From an uncultured bacterium (lineage in GTDB: Bacteria; Gemmatimonadota; Gemmatimonadetes; Longimicrobiales; RSA9), in the NCBI GenBank assembly GCA_937995995.1, contig CALKIP010000007.1, forward strand, positions 1-5,018: DNA of 5,018 nucleotides. Reading direction: 5' to 3'. Below, piece after piece: positions 1 to 4,005 of this stretch (within the stretch, counting starts at the first letter, position 1; each line of letters starts with the position of its first letter). The notes under the pieces are model-generated. The model had not been told where the DNA came from and made no database searches. It saw only the letters and a program-made list of their open reading frames with translations. The position numbers and the translations under genes were made by a program.

Positions 1-42
1 GTGGTCAGTGGTCAGTAGTCGGTTGTCAGTAGGCGGTAGTAG
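1..42. repeat. Degenerate heptanucleotide tandem repeat (consensus GTNGTCA)
   Basis: Six successive 7-base units can be read: GTGGTCA, GTGGTCA, GTAGTCG, GTTGTCA, GTAGGCG, GTAGTAG. The array starts at the window edge, so its full length is unknown, and it decays after about 42. Period-7 arrays of this kind are known in intergenic DNA of several bacterial groups. No protein-coding reading is supported. A repeat at the very edge may also explain why the assembled sequence stops here. Confidence 0.75.
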
Positions 43-53
43 TCGTACACCCT

Positions 54-244
54 TCACGCTTGGGGCTCGTCCTGGTAGGGCTCATCCACGGGCGTAGGCT
101 CCCTCCACTCGACACACATTCCGGGCCGGGTGACTCGTAGGTCTCGTCGGCGCACACTCTGGGCCTCACGTGGGTCCGGTCGATCTCGACGCTGACGGAC
201 TCGCCCTCACCCGAGGCCGCGCCGCTGTGGGCGGCCAGCTCGGG
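54..244 (-). pseudogene. Possible decayed or frameshifted 3' end of a minus-strand gene
   Basis: On the minus strand a frame open from 244 down to about 116 has codons ending almost always in G or C, with lower GC at codon position 2, the pattern of coding DNA in a high-GC genome. It reads PELAAHSGAASGEGESVS, then VEIDRTHVRPRVCADETYE. Near the alternating GTGTGT at 113-118 the coding-like signal moves to another frame, ending EWREPTPVDEPYQDEPQA at a TGA (plus-strand tca at 54-56). A single-base indel in that dinucleotide run would join the two. A stop at 245-247 closes the frame upstream. No family is recognised. It may equally be chance composition. Confidence 0.2.
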
Positions 245-259
245 TCACTGCGCTATTGA

Positions 260-277
260 GGCCCGCGAATGCGGGCC
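260..277. other. GC-rich hairpin, 7-bp stem and 4-base loop
   Basis: GGCCCGC (260-266), loop GAAT (267-270) and GCGGGCC (271-277) form a perfect stem-loop. No T-run follows on either strand, so it is not a canonical intrinsic terminator. It could be a terminator remnant, an RNA structure in an untranslated region, or chance in GC-rich DNA. Confidence 0.45.
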
Positions 278-376
278 CGTGCCGGGTCGTCGAGCATCGC
301 TGCAGGCGAACGTACGGGCGTTTGCTCGAGAGGCGACCGGCGTGTGTGCCGGTGCTGCCGATGAGGCGCATGTGAT

Positions 377-426
377 GTCGGTGCAACTACTTACCGCCCT
401 GTACCGTAAATGGCGGCTGCACCGAC
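377..426. other. Two-tier inverted repeat, candidate structured element
   Basis: GTCGGTGCA (377-385) is the exact reverse complement of TGCACCGAC (418-426). Inside it, CCGCC (394-398) can pair with GGCGG (412-416). The result is a 9-bp outer stem, an 8-base bulge on the left and 1 base on the right, a 5-bp inner stem and a 13-base loop. It lies 74 bases before the -35 box of the arg promoter, so it should not be in the arg mRNA made from that promoter. Possible roles are a terminator or 3' structure of an upstream transcript, a protein-binding dyad, or a small RNA. No U-run follows it. Confidence 0.45.
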
Positions 427-500
427 GCACGCCCTTCTCGATCTCTTCTTCACCCCCCCCACGCCCGCTCACCCCATCTCACCCTCACCTTGCGACCCCT
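427..500 (+). other. C-rich, G-poor tract (rut-like composition)
   Basis: These 74 bases contain 42 C and only 7 G, including a run of eight C at 453-460 and long CT stretches. Regions of high C and low G are the known signature of Rho loading (rut) sites. The tract sits directly downstream of the hairpin at 377-426 and directly upstream of the arg promoter. That position would suit a Rho-dependent stop for transcription entering from the left. The role is inferred from composition only. Confidence 0.3.
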
Positions 501-528
501 TGACAGTTGGCGCAATCGAATATTTATT
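500..528 (+). promoter_or_regulatory. Predicted sigma-70-type promoter of the arg operon
   Basis: A perfect TTGACA (-35) lies at 500-505. With a 17-base spacer the -10 hexamer is TTTATT at 523-528, matching TATAAT at four of six positions. TATTTA at 521-526 is an alternative with a short 15-base spacer. The segment 519-532 is an AT-rich island in otherwise GC-rich DNA. A start 6-8 bases past 528 falls at about 534-537, at or beside the argC ATG. The ARG box at 515-532 overlaps the -10, so ArgR binding would block RNA polymerase. Confidence 0.65.
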
Positions 529-532
529 CATT
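515..532 (+). promoter_or_regulatory. ARG box, operator for the arginine repressor ArgR
   Basis: ATCGAATATTTATTCATT matches the established ARG-box consensus WNTGAATWWWWATTCANW at 17 of 18 positions. The one mismatch is C at position 3 in place of T. The core is the inverted repeat GAAT-ATTT-ATTC. It overlaps the predicted -10 and lies a few bases before argC, where a repressor responding to arginine would shut off the whole operon. No argR gene is in the window. Confidence 0.8.
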
Positions 533-535
533 CCC

Positions 536-553
536 CATGAATGGAGCGATAGT
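536..553 (+). promoter_or_regulatory. Possible degenerate second ARG box over the argC start codon
   Basis: ARG boxes often occur as pairs separated by 3 bp, so that the ArgR hexamer binds one face of the helix. The position 3 bp after the first box (spacer 533-535) begins with an exact left half-site, ATGAAT at 537-542, placed 21 bp from the equivalent bases of the first box. The right half does not match. The ATGAAT is also the argC start and second codon, so this may be coincidence. Confidence 0.35.
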
Positions 554-1499
554 CAGCGTCGGGGTCCTCGGCGCGACCGGATACACCGGCAGGGAGTTGG
601 TGGCACTCGTCGAACGCCACCCGCGGATGCGTGTTGCGTTCGCGACATCCGAGTCCGAGGCGGGGGAGCGGATTCCCGGAAGCTCAGGGCGGTACGTATC
701 GGCGGGCGAGGTGGACTTCGGCTCGGCGGAGCTGGTCTTCTGTTGTCTGCCGAATGGTGAATCGGGCGCGTGGGCTCTTCGCGCCCGGGAAGCGGGTGCT
801 CGCGTTGTGGATCTGTCGGGCGATCTACGCGGCGGCGAGCACGGTGCCGTCTACGGGCTACCGGAGCTATGGCGTTCGGAGGTGGCGGGTGCGGGGCTCG
901 TGGCGAACCCGGGCTGCTACCCGACGGGCGCGACGCTCGCGCTCGCCCCGGCGATCCGCCAGGGTCTCGTGGATTCCAGCCGTCCCGTGGTGATCGACGC
1001 TGCCTCCGGGGTTACGGGGGCGGGCCGTTCGGCGCGGCGTGACCTCCTGTACGCGGAGGTGGCGGAGGACTACCGGGCGTACGGCGTGGGGAACCGCCAC
1101 CGTCATGTTCCGGAGCTGAGGCGAAGCTTCGACCGTCTGGGCGACGCGCCGTCGTTCATCTTCACTCCGCATCTCCTCCCGGTGCGGCGCGGGATCCTGG
1201 AGACGATCCACATCCCGCTCGTGGAGCCGCTGAGCGCAGCCGAGGCGCGCGAGGCGTGGGTCTCGGCGTACGAGGACGAGGCGTTCGTAGAGGTGTTTCC
1301 CGAAGGTGAGTTGCCGACGCTGCGCGACGTAGTCGGGCGCAACGTAGTGGCGCTCGGCTTCGCGGAAGTGGATGTGGAGCCGGCGACGCTTCTCGTGATC
1401 GCGGCGCTGGACAATCTGGTGAAGGGCGCGGCCGGGCAGGCCGTTCAGAACGCGAATCTGCTGTTCGGCTTCGAGGAGACGGAAGGGCTTCCGGCATGA
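537..1499 (+). CDS. argC: N-acetyl-gamma-glutamyl-phosphate reductase
   Basis: Cytoplasmic enzyme that reduces N-acetylglutamyl phosphate to the semialdehyde with NADPH, the third step of arginine synthesis. The 320-residue product has the N-terminal dinucleotide-binding GATGYTG motif (residues 12-18) and the catalytic-cysteine motif NPGCYPT with Cys127. It also has the H188-R-H190-V-P-E motif containing the catalytic histidine, PHLLPVRRGI, and the family's C-terminal DNLVKGAAGQAVQN signature. Length suits the family. The ATG at 537 is chosen because the protein aligns from just after it. The in-frame TTG at 507 lies inside the promoter and ARG box, and its extra residues are not family-like. 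No Shine-Dalgarno precedes 537, consistent with a leaderless mRNA. The stop overlaps the argB start (ATGA, 1496-1499). The non-acetyl alternative, N-succinyl intermediates as in Bacteroidetes, cannot be excluded. Confidence 0.96.
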   Translation: MNGAIVSVGVLGATGYTGRELVALVERHPRMRVAFATSESEAGERIPGSSGRYVSAGEVDFGSAELVFCCLPNGESGAWALRAREAGARVVDLSGDLRGGEHGAVYGLPELWRSEVAGAGLVANPGCYPTGATLALAPAIRQGLVDSSRPVVIDAASGVTGAGRSARRDLLYAEVAEDYRAYGVGNRHRHVPELRRSFDRLGDAPSFIFTPHLLPVRRGILETIHIPLVEPLSAAEAREAWVSAYEDEAFVEVFPEGELPTLRDVVGRNVVALGFAEVDVEPATLLVIAALDNLVKGAAGQAVQNANLLFGFEETEGLPA

Positions 1500-2278
1500 A
1501 GGTGCGTGTCATCAAGATCGGTGGGAGCGTCCTGAACGAGCCCGCGTGGCTGTCGAAGTTCGGTGAACTCGCTGCGCGTTCGAGCGAGCCGCTGGTGGTG
1601 GTCCATGGCGGGGGGCCGGATGTGGATGCGCTGTGCGAGCGACTGGGGCTTGCCGTCGAGCGCAGCAGCGGCCTGCGCATCACCACGCCCGAGACGCTCG
1701 ATGTAGCGGGGATGGTGCTTTCGGGGCGGCTGAACAAGCGCCTCGTGCGCACATTGCTCGACGCCGGGCTCGATGCGGTCGGCATGTCGGGTGAGGATGG
1801 GGCGCTGGTGGTGGCGGATCCGGCGGCGAGTGGACGGCTGGGTAGGGTCGGCGAGAACCCGCGGGTCCGTGCGGAGCTGCTGCGTGGGCTCGTCGAGCAG
1901 GGGCTGGTGCCTGTGCTCTCGCCGATATCGCGAGGTTCGGACGGCGGTGCGTTGAACGTCAACGCGGATGATGCGGCCGTTGCCGTTGCCGGGGCGCTCG
2001 GTGCATCGGAGCTGCTCTTCGTGACGGACGTGCCGGCCGTACACGACGGCCACCGCGACCGCCCGACGCTGGATGCCGCCGAAGCAGCGGCGCTTGTGGC
2101 GTCCGGCGTCGCCCGCGACGGCATGGCGGTCAAGCTCGCGGCGGGGCTTCGGGCACTGCGTTCCGGGGTGACCGCGGTACGGATCGGTCCCGTCGAATGT
2201 CTTGCGGATCCGGCCGCGGGCACGTGGCTCGGCCGGACCGCGGGTGCGTCGGGCGAGAAGGCGAAGGAGGCAGTATGA
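1496..2278 (+). CDS. argB: Acetylglutamate kinase
   Basis: Phosphorylates the gamma-carboxylate of N-acetylglutamate with ATP, the second step of the pathway. The 260-residue amino-acid-kinase fold shows the N-terminal KIGGS (Lys7-Ser11) and HGGGPD (37-42) for phosphate and acetylglutamate binding. It also shows GLRIT (59-63) with the substrate-contacting Arg61, LNVNADDAA (153-161), and Lys213 in DGMAVK where the family has the catalytic GGM-x-x-K. HGGGPD and NVNADD distinguish it from LysW-dependent LysZ kinases. The lysine motif lies only six residues from the start, so the N-terminal helix found in arginine-inhibited kinases is absent. By analogy with the E. coli enzyme it is probably arginine-insensitive (inference). 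GGAAGGG at 1481-1487 is a suitable ribosome binding site. ATGA overlaps join it to argC and argD, suggesting translational coupling. Confidence 0.96.
   Translation: MKVRVIKIGGSVLNEPAWLSKFGELAARSSEPLVVVHGGGPDVDALCERLGLAVERSSGLRITTPETLDVAGMVLSGRLNKRLVRTLLDAGLDAVGMSGEDGALVVADPAASGRLGRVGENPRVRAELLRGLVEQGLVPVLSPISRGSDGGALNVNADDAAVAVAGALGASELLFVTDVPAVHDGHRDRPTLDAAEAAALVASGVARDGMAVKLAAGLRALRSGVTAVRIGPVECLADPAAGTWLGRTAGASGEKAKEAV
2264..2270 (+). promoter_or_regulatory. Ribosome binding site that fixes the argD start
   Basis: AAGGAGG lies four bases before the ATG at 2275 and inside the last codons of argB. It supports that ATG over an upstream in-frame start at 2197, which would overlap argB by about 80 bases and add residues unlike the family. 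Confidence 0.8.
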
Positions 2279-3435
2279 GTTCGGCGCTACTCGGTGTCTA
2301 TCGGCCGGCGGAGCCGGTATTCGTCGCTGGGCGGGGGAACCGGCTGATCGCCGAGGACGGGCGAGAGTACCTGGATTTCGTGAGCGGCATCGGCGTGAAC
2401 GCGCTGGGCTACAGCGACCCCGTCGTGGCCGACGCGGTCCGCGAGGCGCTGGACACCGGGCTGCTCCACACCTCGAACCTCTACCGCACGCGTCCGGGCG
2501 AGGAGCTTGCCCGGGAGCTGGTACGCCTCTCCTTCGCGGATCGGGTCTTCCTCTGCAACTCGGGCGGTGAGGCGATCGAGGCGGCCTTCAAGTTCGCCCG
2601 GCGCTGGGCCCGTGAGGCCGGCGGTGCGGGAAAGCACGAGATCGTCGCACTCAAGGGTTCGTTCCACGGCCGCCTCTTCGGCGCCCTCGCGGCGACGGAC
2701 CGGCCGGCCTACCGCGAGCCGTTCGAGCCGCTGATGCCCGGCGTGCGCTTCGTACCCGTCGGCGATTCCGACGCCGCGCGTGCCGCGGTGAGTGCTGAGC
2801 GGACCGCGGCGATCGTGGTGGAGCCGGTCCAGGGTGAGGGCGGCGTGTGGCCGATCGATCCGGACTTCCTCAGGCTCTTGAGGCAGCTCGCCGACGATGC
2901 GGGCGCGGCGCTGATCTTCGACGAGATCCAGTGCGGCCTCGGCCGGACGGGTCATCTCTTCGCCCACGAGGCGGCGGGCGTCGTGCCGGACCTGATGACG
3001 CTGGCCAAGCCGCTTGCGGGTGGGCTGCCGATGGGCGCGGTGCTGCTTTCGGCGCGGGTCGCCGAGGCCATCCGACCTGGCGATCACGGGACCACCTTCG
3101 GTGGAGGGCCGCTGGTCAGCAGTGCGGCGCTCGCCGTGCTCCGGCGGATCAACGATCCCGCGTTCCTCGCCTCGGTGCGCGCACGAGGCGAGCAGATGAG
3201 CGAGGTGCTGAAGGCGTGGGTCGGCCGAGACGGCGTCGTCGCCGTGCGTGGGCGCGGCCTCATGTGGGGCGTGGAGCTGGACCGAGCGGCCGGGCCCGTC
3301 GTCGCGCGGGCGCTCGAGAACGGCCTTCTCGTCACGACCGCAGGCGAGCGTGTGTTGCGGATGCTTCCGCCGCTCACGGTGGGCGAAGAGGAGGTCGACG
3401 AAGGTCTGCGCATCCTGGTGGCGGCCTTGGCATGA
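2275..3435 (+). CDS. argD: Acetylornithine aminotransferase (PLP-dependent, class III)
   Basis: Transfers an amino group from glutamate to N-acetylglutamate semialdehyde, giving N-acetylornithine. Related enzymes also act on succinyl-diaminopimelate in lysine synthesis. The 386-residue protein carries the N-terminal DGREYLDFVSGIGVNALG, and NSGGEAIEAA (95-104) for the cofactor phosphate. It also has FHGR (130-133), FDEIQCGLGRTG with the PLP-nitrogen aspartate Asp216, the Schiff-base lysine Lys245 in LAKPLAGGLPMGA, and GTTFGGGPL. Most relatives have Thr or Ala where Gly98 stands, a mild variation. C-terminal VLRMLPPLTVGEEEVDEGL is also typical. The start at 2275 follows a strong ribosome binding site and overlaps the argB stop; the stop overlaps the next start, both as ATGA. 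Ornithine or 4-aminobutyrate aminotransferases are close relatives, but the operon settles the role. Confidence 0.95.
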   Translation: MSSALLGVYRPAEPVFVAGRGNRLIAEDGREYLDFVSGIGVNALGYSDPVVADAVREALDTGLLHTSNLYRTRPGEELARELVRLSFADRVFLCNSGGEAIEAAFKFARRWAREAGGAGKHEIVALKGSFHGRLFGALAATDRPAYREPFEPLMPGVRFVPVGDSDAARAAVSAERTAAIVVEPVQGEGGVWPIDPDFLRLLRQLADDAGAALIFDEIQCGLGRTGHLFAHEAAGVVPDLMTLAKPLAGGLPMGAVLLSARVAEAIRPGDHGTTFGGGPLVSSAALAVLRRINDPAFLASVRARGEQMSEVLKAWVGRDGVVAVRGRGLMWGVELDRAAGPVVARALENGLLVTTAGERVLRMLPPLTVGEEEVDEGLRILVAALA

Positions 3436-3986
3436 GCACCGCCGCGCCCCGGGTCGAAACCGAGAGTGATTCCGACGACGCGTTACGCCTGCCCACGGTA
3501 TTCGACGAGCCAAGCACCGGAGTCGGCATCGAGATCCGTCATGCGCGGCTGTCGGATGTACCGACCATCGCCACGCTCCTGGAGGAGTACGCTCGGCGCG
3601 GGTTCGTGCTCCCGCGCACGTTGGGGCAGCTCTACCGGCACATCCGGGAGTTCCTGGTGGCGGTGGAGGATGGCGAGGTGGTGGCGTGTGTATCGCTGCG
3701 CATCTACAACCCTGTTCTGGCCGAGGTCGGCGCCCTCGCCGTGGCCGCACGGTGCCAGGGCAGGAAAGTCGGGCGTCACCTCGTCGAGGAGCTGATCGAG
3801 GAAGCGCGTGCGTTCGGTATCCGTCGCGTCTTCGCGCTCACACTACAGGAGCCGTTCTTTCACCGATTGGGGTTCCGCACGGTTCCCTTGGACGAAATCC
3901 CGGAAAAAGTCGCGGCCGACCGGGACGAAGGTATTGATCGCGCCGCATGTATGAAGGCCACGGTCGTACGCGACCTGGATGACTGA
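3432..3986 (+). CDS. argA: GNAT-family amino-acid N-acetyltransferase, probable short N-acetylglutamate synthase
   Basis: Probably acetylates glutamate with acetyl-CoA, the committed step. The 184-residue protein is a single GNAT domain (about 33-180), without the amino-acid-kinase domain of E. coli ArgA. It resembles the short synthases typified by Mycobacterium Rv2747. Diagnostic stretches are IEIRHARLSDVPTIATLL (33-50), GFVLPRTLGQLYRHIREFLV, the strand AEVGALAV, the acetyl-CoA loop QGRKVGRHLVEELIEEA (109-125), RVFALT and FFHRLGF (142-148). In the Q/R-x-x-G-x-G loop the first glycine is replaced by Lys112. About 32 acidic, probably disordered residues precede the domain. The ATG overlaps the argD stop (ATGA) with a weak GGTGGCGG upstream. 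Its place between argD and argG supports an arginine role. N-succinyltransferase activity or another acyl acceptor is possible. Confidence 0.8.
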   Translation: MSTAAPRVETESDSDDALRLPTVFDEPSTGVGIEIRHARLSDVPTIATLLEEYARRGFVLPRTLGQLYRHIREFLVAVEDGEVVACVSLRIYNPVLAEVGALAVAARCQGRKVGRHLVEELIEEARAFGIRRVFALTLQEPFFHRLGFRTVPLDEIPEKVAADRDEGIDRAACMKATVVRDLDD

Positions 3987-3994
3987 AGAGATCT

Positions 3995-4001
3995 AGGGAG
4001 G
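3995..4001 (+). promoter_or_regulatory. Ribosome binding site of argG
   Basis: AGGGAGG lies four bases before the ATG at 4006, in the 19-base gap after the acetyltransferase gene. argG is the only gene here not overlapping its neighbour, so it initiates independently. The gap shows no promoter or terminator, so it is most likely read from the same mRNA. Confidence 0.75.
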
Positions 4002-4005
4002 CAAA

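Larger units (their letters stand above)
43..499. other. Intergenic region upstream of the arg operon, no intact gene seen
   Basis: No open frame here combines a plausible start, a ribosome binding site and a recognisable protein. A plus-strand frame is open from 141 to 503, but its product is arginine/proline/serine-rich and ends in a low-complexity Ser/Pro tail translated from the C-rich tract. A minus-strand frame at 245-472 is equally unconvincing. What can be described is a possible decayed minus-strand gene end at 54-244, hairpins at 260-277 and 377-426, and a C-rich tract at 427-500. No tRNA or known riboswitch was recognised by eye. Confidence 0.6.

Noticed and set aside
1..42. CRISPR array
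   Set aside because: Units are 7 bases with no spacers, so this is a simple tandem repeat.
260..277. Intrinsic terminator
   Set aside because: The stem is good but no T-run follows on either strand.
279..503. Small plus-strand frame before the operon (74 residues, GTG start)
   Set aside because: It ends in Ser/Pro low complexity encoded by the C-rich tract, lacks a ribosome binding site and runs into the -35 box.
507..536. Upstream TTG start giving ArgC ten more residues
   Set aside because: The TTG lies in the promoter and ARG box, has no ribosome binding site, and adds residues before the first strand that do not look like the family.
2847..3431. In-frame N-terminal extension of the acetyltransferase through argD
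   Set aside because: The extension is Arg/Gly/Ala-rich out-of-frame argD sequence. The ATGA overlap at 3432 gives a normal start just before the GNAT domain.
1496..3435. LysW-dependent lysine or arginine pathway (LysZ/LysY/LysJ) instead of the acetyl pathway
   Set aside because: ArgB has HGGGPD and LNVNADDAA rather than the LysZ-type sequences, there is no lysW gene in the window, and a synthase of the acetyl pathway and argG are in the operon.
2287..3750. 487-residue open frame on the minus strand opposite argD and the acetyltransferase gene
   Set aside because: Arg/Pro/Ala/His-rich with no recognisable domain. It is what a high-GC gene gives on its opposite strand, and the plus-strand genes here are certain.
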